Positions 1-10,587 of a stretch of DNA of 64,000 nt are shown here, in pieces. Position 1 is the first letter of the stretch; each line of letters starts with the position of its first letter. The DNA lies in NCBI GenBank assembly GCA_964035575.1, contig OZ037929.1, forward strand, positions 62,001 to 126,000. The letters are read 5' to 3'. The notes beneath the pieces are model-generated. The model searched no databases. It saw only the letters and a list, made by a program, of their open reading frames with translations, and was not told where the DNA came from. The translations under genes were made by a program, and so were the position numbers. The stretch is from Rhynchopus sp. YZ270_cl-10 (Eukaryota > Euglenozoa > Diplonemea > Diplonemida > Diplonemidae).

Positions 1-286
1 CCACGTCGTCTGCCCCACGTGCGTCCCGCCAGAGCGCCACACACTCAGCCCACTCCTCGTCCAGGTCCACCGTCACCAAGTCTCCCTCGTCGTCCACGTA
101 GCGCAGCGTGAACGCCCCGCACGCCCACTGCCGCACACACCCCTTCACGTCCTCCAGGCTCGGGCAGAGGAGCCGTGTGCGCCGCTGCTCCACCACCCTC
201 CGCCCGCGCACGAGCACAAACTTCAGCGGCACCCCGACCGCACCCTCTGAGGAGAGCTGCATCGTCGCTGCCTCTGTGTGTGTCAT
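1..286 (-). CDS. PB1-domain protein, N-terminal part (runs off window)
   Basis: An open frame starts at the ATG at 286 and is still open at base 1, giving 95 codons. From about residue 17 the translation reads LKFVLVRGRRVVEQ and continues to YVDDEGDLVTVDLDEEWAEC. This has the layout of a PB1 domain: a basic first strand, and then the acidic OPCA motif (YxDDEGDLVTVDxDEEW) at about residues 66-84. PB1 domains pair front-to-back through the basic and acidic faces, in kinases and in p62/NBR1-type adaptors. Both faces are visible here, so it could form chains. A second Met lies at residue 9. The rest of the protein is outside the window, so its full function is unknown. No signal peptide is seen. 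Codon use is GC-rich, like the other genes here. Confidence 0.72.
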   Translation of the reverse strand, partial: MTHTEAATMQLSSEGAVGVPLKFVLVRGRRVVEQRRTRLLCPSLEDVKGCVRQWACGAFTLRYVDDEGDLVTVDLDEEWAECVALWRDARGADDV

Positions 287-2641
287 TGTCGCTGTCCTCG
301 CTCCCACCGTACCTGCTGGTGCTGCTGGCTCCGTTGTGTTGTGTTTGCTCTTCGCTGTTGACTCTCCTCTTTGCTTTGGTTAGGTTAGTGTAGACAAAGA
401 TGTGTGGTCACGAATAAGAGTAATGTGTATAGGATATGGTCTGTGGGTGTGACGATGTGTTTTGTGTGCAGGTAGCGTGTGGTAAGTACAAACGAATACC
501 ATACTGAAACCCGAAAAACAAAATGGCACTTGTTCAAATAGATCGGTGGGCGGGGAGGTCTTCTTTCAAAGGTATTAAGTATGCAAAGACGGATCTTGAA
601 GTGGTGGGCTGGGAAGGGATACGCAACGAAAAACGCGCCGCGTGTGCGTCTGGGTGCGAGAACACTAAGCCTGGTGAAAGTCGATCAAAGACTCGGGTCA
701 TCAAGAAAGAACACACGTGCAACACACCCTGCGAGAGAACAGAATACGTGGGCACATAACACACAACCAAAGCCACCTCCACGAGTCCCTGGGCAACGCT
801 CAATGAGGCTGACGGACGACGTCCACCTCCGCCAACGGTTCTGGTGCATAAAAGTTGTCAGATGAAAGTGCCTCTCGTGCGTAGCGTTGTGTGGGCCGTC
901 TGTTAGGAAAAGAAACGCATGGCAAAGAAGGGAGGTGGTTTACTTTCTTTTTTGCCTCGGCAAAGGGCTTTATGATTTGTCGTCTTTTTTTTCCTTTGTA
1001 TCTTTTGTTTTGATTGTGCAAGCAAAGTAAGGCAAAGGGGTGGGGCATCATTAAAAATAAGGACAAAAAGGTGACGCAAGGACACCACTAAGCGGTGCAC
1101 GGACAGGGGAGATGTCGTTGCGCATGAACGAGGGGAGGGAAAGGGGGTTGAGAATGCTATAGCACACTAGGGTGGCTCATGCGCTTCATGCGTTGTACAA
1201 ACTACACCACGTGAAAGCACTTACAAGCAAAACATGGTGCTGATAGAGCAAAGAATCGTAATAAAAAAAAAAAAAAAAGAAAAGTTGAAAGACGAAGACG
1301 CCGTCGTGTGCATACAAAATCTATCAACGCAAACAAGAGAGACGGCAGACCAGAGACACAGATCAAAGCGGGTCATCCCGCGCCCGTGTGTTGTCAGTTG
1401 CCTCTCTTGTCATACAGGTGTGTACCACAGGCAAGACTCGCGTGGTCGAAACACACTGCAGAAATAAAAAAATGAAATGAAAGATGACAGGGAGCTATCA
1501 TGTGGATAAGAGAAGAGATAATTGAATTAAAAAGAAAACTCATTGTTTGGTACTGATTGCATAAATCGCTCAATTTGGATGAACTAAAAACACACACAGG
1601 TTGTCAAAACGTTCGCTATTTGAAACTTCTTTTCTTTGCCCTGACTGGAGGACAGGTGAACCATGAGTAGGGTGGGGAGCAAGAGTCAGAGGCAGTAAGC
1701 TTGCATGTTGTCAGTTCTTCTTGAAGCCTTGGTTGCATGAATGGAGACTGAATTGTTGTCGTAATCCATTTTGTGTCTCTGTTGTAACGCAGCGTATTGG
1801 ACTAAACACAGAGGTCAAATTAGGTCAAAAAAAAATAGCATTTCGCCCGAAAAGTCGAAATCTATTCCAAACAAAGCATCTCTGTACAATACATTTCGAA
1901 ACATGGTCACATGCACACATCTAAAAAAAACACACGCTTGTTACCTATTTTTGCTGACAATAAACGCCCACCCACCACTAAAAAATAGTCACCATTGTGT
2001 GACCAAACAAATACAAAGGGGGAAAAGAGAGAGATGAAGGGAACGCACTCAGAGCAGTGCCTTTTTCAGTTGCCATTTTCCACGGTTCAGATGATACTAC
2101 ATGAGTTTTTTTTTTAATTTCGTGAACGACAATGCACTGATATCATAACAATCGTGGGAGGGGGGAAGTGTTCCTCATCGATGATAGTTATTGTTCTTTA
2201 TTGGTCCACAATTTGCGAACAACATCGTCGATTCGGTGTGGCAAATGGGGATGGGGAAAAGAGCACGATTATTGACAACAGAAATGAAAGCACTGTAATG
2301 AGAGAGAGTGACAGGGGGGGAAGTTCCGGTATCGGGTTATAGAGACCATGGTTGCAACCAAGGAATGCAGTAGGTGGTCAGACAGATGTATTCGAATGGG
2401 GAAATGGTTATAAATTCCTTGGTTGCAAAAACAAAAAACAAAAAATGAAGGGGGGAAATAACTTCATTATTCGGTAACTTTGAAACGCGAAAATTGCGGC
2501 GAGGAAAAAAGTTATTTGGAAACTTGTGGAGGGTGAAGCTATCCTGTATTGTTTTTCGGCACCGCTTTGTCACCTTTGACCATCATCGTTATCGCACAAC
2601 CTCAGCAAATGAAACTTGATTATCTCGTCGAGCGAGAGAGA
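287..2641. other. Intergenic, AT-rich; no gene seen
   Basis: About 2.35 kb between the PB1 gene and the 3' end of the CUB-repeat gene. Frames are short and unlike proteins. A copy of the CCTCTCGTG hairpin family lies at 851-885. A long A run is at 1261-1278. CA/AG-rich sequence upstream of 286 could hold the leader of the PB1 gene. Nothing else is recognised. Confidence 0.6.
851..885 (+). repeat. Short CCTCTCGTG-type hairpin repeat
   Basis: AGATGAAAGTG followed by CCTCTCGTGC, preceded by AAAGTTGTC. This is one copy of a dispersed family whose consensus is an A-rich leader, GTTGAAA or GATGAA, then CCTCNCGTG. Other copies are at 12551-12594, 12621-12660, 14766-14806, 22101-22146, 24811-24849, 25250-25287, 28105-28143, 31402-31444, 39339-39374, 39489-39523, 44199-44240, 59047-59080 and 61820-61857. 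Confidence 0.5.
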
Positions 2642-5600
2642 CTACACAATTTCGTTCACAGTACCCTCATTCTCAAAGGCAGGTTCGGTGGGTTTCTGAG
2701 AGGAAAGTTGTGGACAGTGAGTGGAAGTGTGGTGTGGGGGTTGACATACTGCGTCTTTAGCCTTCGAGCCCTTGCACAAAAAGAACGCAGCCACAGCAAT
2801 GATGATCACCACAAAAGCAGTGCACCCGAGAACAATGCCAACAATCGCACCAGTGCTGAGAGTGTCATCAGAGTCGTCATCCTCCACACACGACCCAGAC
2901 GAGAGCAGGTAACCAGACTCGCACGCAAGCACAACACAGCCTCCGTTGACAAGCACCATCTCGGTAGCCCCTGCAGCACTGCACTTCAGAGTCGGCACCA
3001 GAGAGCTTCCGACAGTCATTGGTGTTGCAAACCCAGCAGCCACTGCAGCCTCGTTCTTCTTCAGAGATGTCACAATCAGCTCAGACATGTCCTCCGTGGC
3101 CACAGTCGTGATGTCTGCATCCTCCATATCAACAACGAAGATCGTCGACCCACACGACACAACCAAGGTGTCCGTTCTGCCCTTTGTCGTCTCCTCAATG
3201 GCTGTCCGCACTGCACCCTCAATCGCACCGTTCGACTGCTCGCAGTCCACGTTCCACTCCAGACGCAACTTCACGTTCCCCCTCTTGGTCGGCTGCACAC
3301 AGATGAAGAGGGTTTCCTTCGTCTTTTTCGTCACAGGGTTCACAAACCCCGCCGACTCCGTGCACACACATTTGCTCTCAACACACGTCGCTGCGGAATC
3401 GTCGTAAGTCCTGCAGTCTGCGTCAACATCACACCAGTCAACATCCTCCACGGTCAGCGGGGCACTCGTGGTGGGAACACTCGGCGTGGATGTCTCAGGT
3501 GTGGGTGCCACAGTATCAGGTGCTTTGGTCTCAGGCACCGACGTCGGGCAAGCACACACACGGCTCTCTGCATGGTACGTGCAGAATGGCTGAGAAAAAC
3601 CCTCGCCACACCTGTTCGCAACACAGGTCATGGGAGACCCATTGTGCGCAGCACACGCCGACACTGGCGCCTCTGAGTCTGGTGCCACAGTACGAGGGGC
3701 AGGTGTCAGCGGTGCAACGGTGTCAGGTGCAGTTGTCATCGGAACAGAAGTGTCAGGTGCGTCCGTGAACGGTGTACGTGTGTCCGGCACATCTGAAGGC
3801 TGTGCTTGAGTAGTCGCATCCACACACACGTAGTTGAAATCAAATCTTGACCACTCCCAGTGGTTAGCGCTTCTGAACTGCACAAATGCAGAACCGCTCA
3901 GCACAACATCCATGGGACTGTCGTACTGGCCGAACCTCTTCTCCAAGGTGAAGTCTGTTCCATTTTCAGAATCCTTCCCTGACATGTACAGGTACAGGTA
4001 GGTATAGCTGGGAAGCTGCAGGGTGGTGAAGGAGATCACAACATCCTTGGCACACTCAATGTGCCAGCACTCCGTGTGGGGCTTGCCGTAGTTCTGGAAG
4101 CTCATGCTCCCAGTCGCATTGTCCCCCAGATCGTTGTGGTACTCACAGACGTAATTCACACCAGGTGCACGTGTGTCCGGCACAGCTGTGGGCGGTGCTT
4201 GAGTGGTCGCATCCACACACACGTAGTTGAAATCAAATCTTGACCACTCCCAGTAGCGAGTACTTCTGAACTTCACAAATGCAGAACCGCTCAGCACAAC
4301 ATCCATGGGACTGTCGTAGCCGAACCTCTTCTCCAAGGTGAAGTCTGTTCCATTTGCAAAATCCTTCCCTGACATTAACAAGTCTAGATAGGAATAGGTG
4401 CCCAGCTGCAGGGTGTTGAACGAGATCAGAACATCCTTGTCACACTTAATGTGCCAGCACGCCGTCTGGTACGTGCCGTCGTTGTGAAAGCTCACTCTAC
4501 CAGTCACATTGTCCCCCAAATCGTTGTACTCCTCACAGTCGTTGGAAACACCAGGTGCACGTGTATGAGGAGAAGTTGTGGGCGGTGCTACAGTCAGATC
4601 ATTCACACCAGGTGCAGGCGTGGGAGGAGAAGCTGTGGGTGGTACTGGTGCGGTTGCATCCACACACACGTAGTTGAACTCAAATCTTGACCACCCCCAG
4701 TAGCTAGTGATCCTGAACTGCACAAATGCAGACCCATTCAGCACAACATCCATGGGACTGCCGTTAATTTCGAACCTCTTCTCCAAGGTGAAGTCTGTTC
4801 CATTTCCAGAATCCTTCCCTGACATGTACAGGTCCAGGTGGGCATAGGTGCCCAGCGTCAGGTTGGTGAACGAGATCAGAACATCCTTGTCACACTCAAT
4901 GTGCCAGCACTCCGTGTGGGGTCTGGCGGAGTTATAAAAGCTCACGGTCCCAGTCTCATTGTCCCCCAGGTCGTTGTGGTACTCACAGACGTAGGAAACA
5001 CCAGGTGCACGTGTTTCCGGCACATCTGAGGGCGGTGCTTGAGTGGTCGCATCCACACACACGTAGTTGAAATCAAATCTTGACCGCTCCCAGTAGCGAT
5101 TGCTTCTGAACTGCACAAATGCAGAACCGCTCAGCACAACATCCATGGGACTGTCGTAATAGCCGAACCTCTTCTCCAAGGTGAAGTCTGTTCCATTTCC
5201 AGCATCCTTCCCTGACATGTACAGGTCCAGGTCGGCATAGGTGCCCAGCCTCAGGGTGTTGAACGAGATCAGAACATCCTTGTCACACTCAATGTGCCAG
5301 CACGCCTTCTGGGAGGTGCCGTCGCTAAGAAATCTCACGGTCCCAGTCTCATTGTCCCCCAGGTCGTTGTGCTCCTCACAGTCGTAGGAAACACCAGGTG
5401 CACGTGTGTCAGGAGAAGCTGTGGGTGCTACAGTCACATCGTTCACACCAGGTGCACGTGTGTGAGGAGAAGTTGTGGGCGGTGCTTGAGTGGTCGCATC
5501 CACACACACGTAGTTGAAATCAAATCTTGACCGCTCCCAGTAGCGATTGCTTCTGAACTGCACAAATGCAGAACCGCTCAGCACAACATCCATGGGACTG

Positions 5601-7903
5601 TCGTAATAGCCGAACCTCTTCTCCGAGGTGAAGTCTGTTCCATTTCCAGCATCCTTCCCTGACATGTACAGGTCCAGCTCGGCATAGGTGCCCAGCCTCA
5701 GGGTGTTGAACGAGATCACAACATCCTTGTCACACTCAATGTGCCAGCACGCCTTCTGGGAGGTGCCGTCGCTAAGAAATCTCACGGTCCCAGTCTCATT
5801 GTCCCCCAGGTCGTTGTGCTCCTCACAGACGTAGGAAACACCAGGTGCACGTGTGTCAGGAGAAGCTGTGGGTGGTGCTACAGTCACATCGTTCACACCA
5901 GGTGCGCGTGTGTGAGGAGAAGTTGTGGGCGGTGCTTGAGTAGTAGCATCCACACACACGTAGTGGAAATCAAATCTTGACCACCCCCAGTAGCTAGTGA
6001 TCCTGAACTGCACAAATGCAGAACCGCTCAGCACAACATCCATGGGACTGTCGTACTGGCCGAACCTCTTCTCCAAGGTGAAGTCTGTTCCATTTCCAGA
6101 ATCCTTCCCTGACATGTACAGGTCCAGGTGGGCATAGGTGCCCAGCGTCAGGGTGTTGAACGAGATCAGAACATCCTTGTCACACTCAATGTGCCAGCAC
6201 TCCGTGTGGGGTCTGGCGGAGTTATAAAAGCTCACGGTCCCACTCTCATTGTCCCCCAGGTCGTTGTGCTCCTCACAGACGTAGGAAACGCCAGGTGCAC
6301 GTGTTTCCGGCACATCTGAGGGCGGTGCTTGTGTGGCCGCCTCCACGCACACGTAGTTGAAATCAAATCTTGACCACTCCCAGTAGCGATTGCTTCTGAA
6401 CTGCACAAATGCAGAACCGCTCAGCACAACATCCATGGGACTGTCGTAATAGCCGAACCTCTTCTCCAAGGTGAAGTCTGTTCCATTTCCAGAATCCTTC
6501 CCTGACATGTACAGATCTAGGGTGGCATACGTGTTCAGCCTCAGGTTGGTGAACGAGATCACAACATCCTTGTCACACTCAATGTGCCAGCACGCCGTCT
6601 GGGAGGTGCCGTCGCTAAGAAATATCACGGTCCCAGTCTCATTGTCCCCCAGGTCGTTGTGCTCCTCACAGACGTAGGAAACACCAGGTGCACGTGTATG
6701 AGGAGAAGCTGTGGGCGGTGCTACAGTCGGATAGTTCACAACAGGTGCACGTGTGTGAGGAGAAGCTGTGGGTGGTGCTACAGTTGGTGCACTCGTCGTC
6801 GGCGTTGGTGTGGCCGATGGGCCCAACGGAAGCGCCGTAGGTCCTGCTGTAGCACCGCCCATGCAAATGTAGTCAAAGGAAAGAAAGTTGTTCTCCACGC
6901 GCCCCCAGGAGGAACGGTACTGCACGAGCACCGACGAAGCTGCAGAGGTGAGGCTCACGCCCTGCTTCTCGCCAGTCTCGTGGAAAGGGAAGCCAACAAC
7001 CCGGTCGCCGTCCATTTCATACACATTCACGTAGCGTCTGACACCGGCAGTTGCATGGGCAGTTACGTGGATCTCGGTGAAGGTAATGCCAACACTGCCA
7101 CCTTCGCACGCAAGCTCCCAACATTCGGTCCCGTCAACCTCTGTGCTGATGCTGCCCGAGGTGCCCAGGGTCGTTGTGGTCGGGCACGACGGTGTGAAAT
7201 TGAAGGGGACAGGGGTGGTGTTCTCCAGCTCAGGTGCAGGCATGTTGCATCCCCACGAGTACTGGAACCCGCCACACCCACCACGGTAGCACGTTCTGCC
7301 CTGTGCAAGGAAGGACACGTCCCCGTCTGCTGTGAACCTCGAGGTACCGAAGTGTGGCCCGTACGCGGTTGTGTAGAACACCTGTGCGGCCGCACTGTTC
7401 ACAGAGAAGTTTCCAACGTAGAAGAGACGGTAGTTCATCTCCAGTGTGCCGACGCAGGAAATCGTGTGCACCAGCGGTGTGTGGAAGTAGCTGTACACAA
7501 AGTCCGGTGTCACAATGGCACTCGCCTGCGAGCTCGTGTCTGCAGTGCTCACGGCAGCAACTTCCAGCGCAGGAGCATCCATCCCACAGCCCCACGAGAA
7601 CTCCACAGAGCTGCTGCAGTTCCCACCTGCACACACATCCACAGCTGCTGTTAGTGTCACGTCCCAGTATGCGTTGAACGTCACAGTGTTGTAGTGTGCG
7701 TCTGTCCTCAGCGCGGTTTCCGTGCCGTTGTTCACCACAAATTTGCCTTCAAAGCTGGGGTTGTACGCAAGCTCGAGTCTCCCCACGCAGGTCAGGGTCC
7801 AGCACGTCTCCACACCCGCTGAGAGTGCCGTGTCGAATGTCCCGGACAACTCATCCAAGGACATGCACTGCATGACTAGAACGGGAGCAAGGAGGGTTAA
7901 CAT
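2642..7903 (-). CDS. Large CUB-like repeat surface protein with one membrane anchor
   Basis: 1753 residues from the chosen ATG at 7903. An in-frame ATG at 7933 exists, but the 7903 start gives a clean signal peptide (MLTLLAPVLVMQC) and lies 14 nt after a CACAG acceptor-like site. Three divergent beta-rich Cys-pair modules come first. Then follow seven closely similar modules of about 135 residues, each beginning CEEHNDLGDN, with CWHIECDKD, KDSGNGTDFTLEKRFG and SRFDFNYVC. They are joined by Thr/Pro linkers such as APPTASPHTRAP. Cys placement and beta pattern suggest CUB-like domains. Two Cys-rich EGF-like stretches follow, then a 25-residue hydrophobic helix (GAIVGIVLGCTAFVV...) and a cytoplasmic tail of about 44 residues. 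Many NxT/S sites fit an extracellular adhesin or receptor. No intron is needed. Function beyond surface exposure is inferred. Confidence 0.85.
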   Translation of the reverse strand: MLTLLAPVLVMQCMSLDELSGTFDTALSAGVETCWTLTCVGRLELAYNPSFEGKFVVNNGTETALRTDAHYNTVTFNAYWDVTLTAAVDVCAGGNCSSSVEFSWGCGMDAPALEVAAVSTADTSSQASAIVTPDFVYSYFHTPLVHTISCVGTLEMNYRLFYVGNFSVNSAAAQVFYTTAYGPHFGTSRFTADGDVSFLAQGRTCYRGGCGGFQYSWGCNMPAPELENTTPVPFNFTPSCPTTTTLGTSGSISTEVDGTECWELACEGGSVGITFTEIHVTAHATAGVRRYVNVYEMDGDRVVGFPFHETGEKQGVSLTSAASSVLVQYRSSWGRVENNFLSFDYICMGGATAGPTALPLGPSATPTPTTSAPTVAPPTASPHTRAPVVNYPTVAPPTASPHTRAPGVSYVCEEHNDLGDNETGTVIFLSDGTSQTACWHIECDKDVVISFTNLRLNTYATLDLYMSGKDSGNGTDFTLEKRFGYYDSPMDVVLSGSAFVQFRSNRYWEWSRFDFNYVCVEAATQAPPSDVPETRAPGVSYVCEEHNDLGDNESGTVSFYNSARPHTECWHIECDKDVLISFNTLTLGTYAHLDLYMSGKDSGNGTDFTLEKRFGQYDSPMDVVLSGSAFVQFRITSYWGWSRFDFHYVCVDATTQAPPTTSPHTRAPGVNDVTVAPPTASPDTRAPGVSYVCEEHNDLGDNETGTVRFLSDGTSQKACWHIECDKDVVISFNTLRLGTYAELDLYMSGKDAGNGTDFTSEKRFGYYDSPMDVVLSGSAFVQFRSNRYWERSRFDFNYVCVDATTQAPPTTSPHTRAPGVNDVTVAPTASPDTRAPGVSYDCEEHNDLGDNETGTVRFLSDGTSQKACWHIECDKDVLISFNTLRLGTYADLDLYMSGKDAGNGTDFTLEKRFGYYDSPMDVVLSGSAFVQFRSNRYWERSRFDFNYVCVDATTQAPPSDVPETRAPGVSYVCEYHNDLGDNETGTVSFYNSARPHTECWHIECDKDVLISFTNLTLGTYAHLDLYMSGKDSGNGTDFTLEKRFEINGSPMDVVLNGSAFVQFRITSYWGWSRFEFNYVCVDATAPVPPTASPPTPAPGVNDLTVAPPTTSPHTRAPGVSNDCEEYNDLGDNVTGRVSFHNDGTYQTACWHIKCDKDVLISFNTLQLGTYSYLDLLMSGKDFANGTDFTLEKRFGYDSPMDVVLSGSAFVKFRSTRYWEWSRFDFNYVCVDATTQAPPTAVPDTRAPGVNYVCEYHNDLGDNATGSMSFQNYGKPHTECWHIECAKDVVISFTTLQLPSYTYLYLYMSGKDSENGTDFTLEKRFGQYDSPMDVVLSGSAFVQFRSANHWEWSRFDFNYVCVDATTQAQPSDVPDTRTPFTDAPDTSVPMTTAPDTVAPLTPAPRTVAPDSEAPVSACAAHNGSPMTCVANRCGEGFSQPFCTYHAESRVCACPTSVPETKAPDTVAPTPETSTPSVPTTSAPLTVEDVDWCDVDADCRTYDDSAATCVESKCVCTESAGFVNPVTKKTKETLFICVQPTKRGNVKLRLEWNVDCEQSNGAIEGAVRTAIEETTKGRTDTLVVSCGSTIFVVDMEDADITTVATEDMSELIVTSLKKNEAAVAAGFATPMTVGSSLVPTLKCSAAGATEMVLVNGGCVVLACESGYLLSSGSCVEDDDSDDTLSTGAIVGIVLGCTAFVVIIIAVAAFFLCKGSKAKDAVCQPPHHTSTHCPQLSSQKPTEPAFENEGTVNEIV
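3800..6700 (-). repeat. Seven tandem ~415-bp coding repeats in the CUB-like gene
   Basis: Seven direct repeats encode the near-identical modules, each ending in a variable Thr/Pro linker that varies in length between units. Units differ mainly in a short cassette after GDNETG (FLSDGTSQ versus FYNSARPHT) and in SNRYWE versus ITSYWG. The variants are shuffled between units rather than changing gradually, which suggests unequal exchange or conversion. Confidence 0.85.
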
Positions 7904-7917
7904 TTTGGTAGTAATAT

Positions 7918-7926
7918 CTGTGTTTG
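7918..7926 (-). promoter_or_regulatory. Putative leader acceptor site upstream of the CUB-like gene
   Basis: On the minus strand CAAACACAG lies 14 nt before the ATG at 7903. It matches the CA-rich acceptors of the introns placed in this window. It could be a trans-splice acceptor or the end of a leader intron. The sequence alone cannot separate these. Confidence 0.35.
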
Positions 7927-7933
7927 GATGCAA

Positions 7934-8756
7934 TGTAGAAGTAAATGGTGTGTAAGGAAAACGGGAAAACGAAACAGGAACGTGGGTTCGCTATACGTTT
8001 CCACGAAGTACAAAAAAATAACATAAATCATCGTAATAATTCCAGGTAACAAGATGCGGATCATGGATCAGAGCAAGTTGTGAACTAATAATCGCAATTG
8101 AGTAGTCCTTGCGCTCAGGGAAACAACGAACACCAATAAAAAGCGCACACCGACAGAACAAGAAGACACTCAGAATGAAACGCAGTACTCCACAGAGCAA
8201 GCTTTGAGGGGGACGAACTGAGCATCTACATAAAGGGACAACGTACAGACGGATGTCAACGCCTGACACGACACATCAGAGCGCACGAACTCCGACCTTT
8301 ACGCATAGGTTCTCCACCAACAAAACAATCGAGAAGGCATAATAAATTGTGTGACATTTTGCGTATCTTTGGTCGTATGTAATAGCTTTCAGCCCCACAG
8401 CGGGTCCAGCCCAGTGTGAGGCCACACAAGGTAAGGCCAGTATTCGCACATATTGGGCAAATGTCGGCCAGTGCTGGGGTCGTGGAAAAATCGACAAAAT
8501 CCTGTTCTAGTGAACAATCTTCTAGTACGTAGTGCCTGCGGCGCTTACGAGCCCATAGTAAGCAATGTGGAAATGAATTGGGGAGAAGGGGTGCTTTGGT
8601 TTGGAAAGAAGCGCCGCGAACACCATGACGTATGGTTTGCGCTTTTGAATGTTAGTCTCAAAGACGGAAGCATTAGAAAGGGTTTAAAAAAAATCAGAAA
8701 AAGATGCAGATGACCTCTTCACAAACTGTCACCTCAAATTGAATTGTACATTTGCG
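7934..8756. other. Intergenic; no gene seen
   Basis: About 0.8 kb between the CUB-like gene start and the ANTH gene end. It holds only short frames without protein-like composition, and no copy of the main repeat families was noticed. Confidence 0.5.
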
Positions 8757-10035
8757 TTAGTTGGCTTGAAAAAGGGCGTTTGCTCCTGCTCCTGCTCCTG
8801 CGTCCTGTTCCCTTGGTGAGAATTGTATGAGAGTTGACGCCTGTATTGTGTTGAGAGAGGTAACTATTTCACATAAAAAAACCTTCTCATACCTGTTGAG
8901 ATAACTGCGCTTGCTGCTGTGGAGGAGGAGGGATCTGTTGGACTGCAGGCGAGACCACTGTAGGATCTCGGTGCTGTGTTGCTGGGGCTGGTGGTTCTAT
9001 GGTTGCACTAGACTCCTCGGGGAGGGGCTGTTCTGACAGGTATAATGAATCAAGCGGCTCGACGTTCACGCCCAGGAAGTCGGTGTCCGATGCCTTGATC
9101 GGCTCCACCTCGCCCTTCAGGTACTGCGTGAGCAGCTGCACCTTGTCTAGCGGAAGCGGCGTCAGCGAGGGCACGACCTTGGACACGGTGCCGTGCTTCC
9201 GCAGCTCCTCAAACATGTCGACAAGCTTTGTGGAGTAGTCTGTGTACTGCAGGAACGTCTCCAGTGCCTGCGCACGGTCTGCCTCCGTCAGCTCGCTAAC
9301 GTGGTCGAGAAGCCACTTCGTGCGCATCGTGAGAATCGTAAACAACAGTCTGCTGTCGTGCACAAGAAGCAGCAGCGCGTCCACGGTTATTGTATGATTC
9401 GTCCAGTCGAGACCGGCTGCAGGTGTCGCAAGCTCTAGCCCCACTAGGACCCCTAATTGGAGCGACAGGCACTGTGAGGATGCGGTGCAAATGAGGAAGG
9501 GTTGTTGTGAACCTCATACCTTGGTGGCTTTCAGTGCACGGCTTGAGGGCATTCGCTCCAGCTCTGCCATGAGCTCCTTTGTTCGTTCGATGGTCAGCCC
9601 ACACCCCATGTGCACTGTGGCGATGCACCGCTCTTCTAGGTAGCGCGAGTACTTCTTGATGAATCGGGAGTGTTCGGTCATATCTTTGAAGTGCGATATG
9701 TGGAAGATGCCCTGCTTGTGGCAGATCGTGTCGGTCATGGCTGCGGAGCCGCGTTTGATCATGGTGTGCAGCACGTAGAGCGACTTCACGACAACGATCC
9801 ACTCGTGGTTGTGCAATCGCTTCTCAAGCTCGCCCAGCATCCACGTCGTCCGCGTCTCCCCCTGGTCCCCTTGCGCTGCCGTTAGGAGCCGGCTCATATG
9901 CTTCTCACTGACAGGCTTCGTCGAATGGCTTGTCACCTTCACAAGCGACCGCTCCAGCTCGTTCCCCGTTATAGAAATGACCTTGTCACGGAACTTCCCC
10001 CCTTTGCGCTTTGCCTCATCGATGTCCTTCCCCAT
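8757..10035 (-). CDS. ANTH-domain (AP180/CALM-like) endocytic adaptor, three exons
   Basis: Exons at 10035-9520, 9471-8893 and 8840-8757 give 392 residues. Both introns are phase 0 and tiny (48 and 52 nt), with GTATG donors and acceptors CACAG and TACAG. The second intron adds a short last exon ending GANALFQAN. Residues 1-300 read as an ANTH domain: KVTSHSTKPVSEKHM, then WIVVVKSLYVLHTMIKRG and FIKKYSRYLEER, close to AP180 (VVFKSL, FIRRYSRYL). ANTH proteins bind PI(4,5)P2 and clathrin at the plasma membrane. The C-terminus is Pro/Gln-rich (PPPPQQQAQ), as in clathrin-binding tails, but no NPF or clathrin box is evident. Without the introns the frame is broken at two places, so the exon model is well supported. 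The start follows a TACAG acceptor-like site. Confidence 0.85.
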
Positions 10036-10587
10036 CGTGCAGAAGGCCTGTACTTTGTTGGGTTTGTGAAGGAACGATCAGAGGGAAAGTGGGTAGGTAA
10101 AAAAGGTGGCAAAGGTGGTCGAGGTGGCAAAGGGATGGGAAAATGCAATGTTGTTCAGGGTACACTTAGAACTTGGAGGGAGTGGAGAAGAGGAGAGAGA
10201 GGGGGTTGCATTTCTTTAAACACAACTGTTTTCACAAAAGAAGTCCCACAACAAAAGAAAAAAAGGGGGCAAAAAAAAAAAACGGCCAACCTATAGATCC
10301 GTTATCAAAACCACAAAAAAACCCCTCTTTTTTTACACAAAGCTAAAAAAAGAAGCAGTTTTTTGTCAGGTTTTCTTTGGGAATGAAAACCCCGACCCCA
10401 AACCCGAAACTACGAACGCCCTTTTTTGTTCACGGATAACCCACGCTCGTAGGAAGCTCGTGGGGTAACAGTGTTTTTTTTTGCAATTTTTTGCATCGAT
10501 TTCAGAACACCGATCGTTGAGGCTAGGGGAAGATGCGCAACACAACTCAACTCAATGAGACACACACTTTTTTTTTTGCTGCACTCT
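10036..10587. other. Intergenic; no gene seen
   Basis: About 0.55 kb of A/T runs and G-rich stretches between two minus-strand genes. It probably holds the 5' leader of the ANTH gene and the 3' end of the coiled-coil gene. No recognisable repeat. Confidence 0.5.

Noticed and set aside
2549-3676. 375-codon plus-strand frame antisense to the CUB-like gene
   Set aside because: Arg/His-rich shadow of a GC-rich gene; the minus-strand protein has clear domains.
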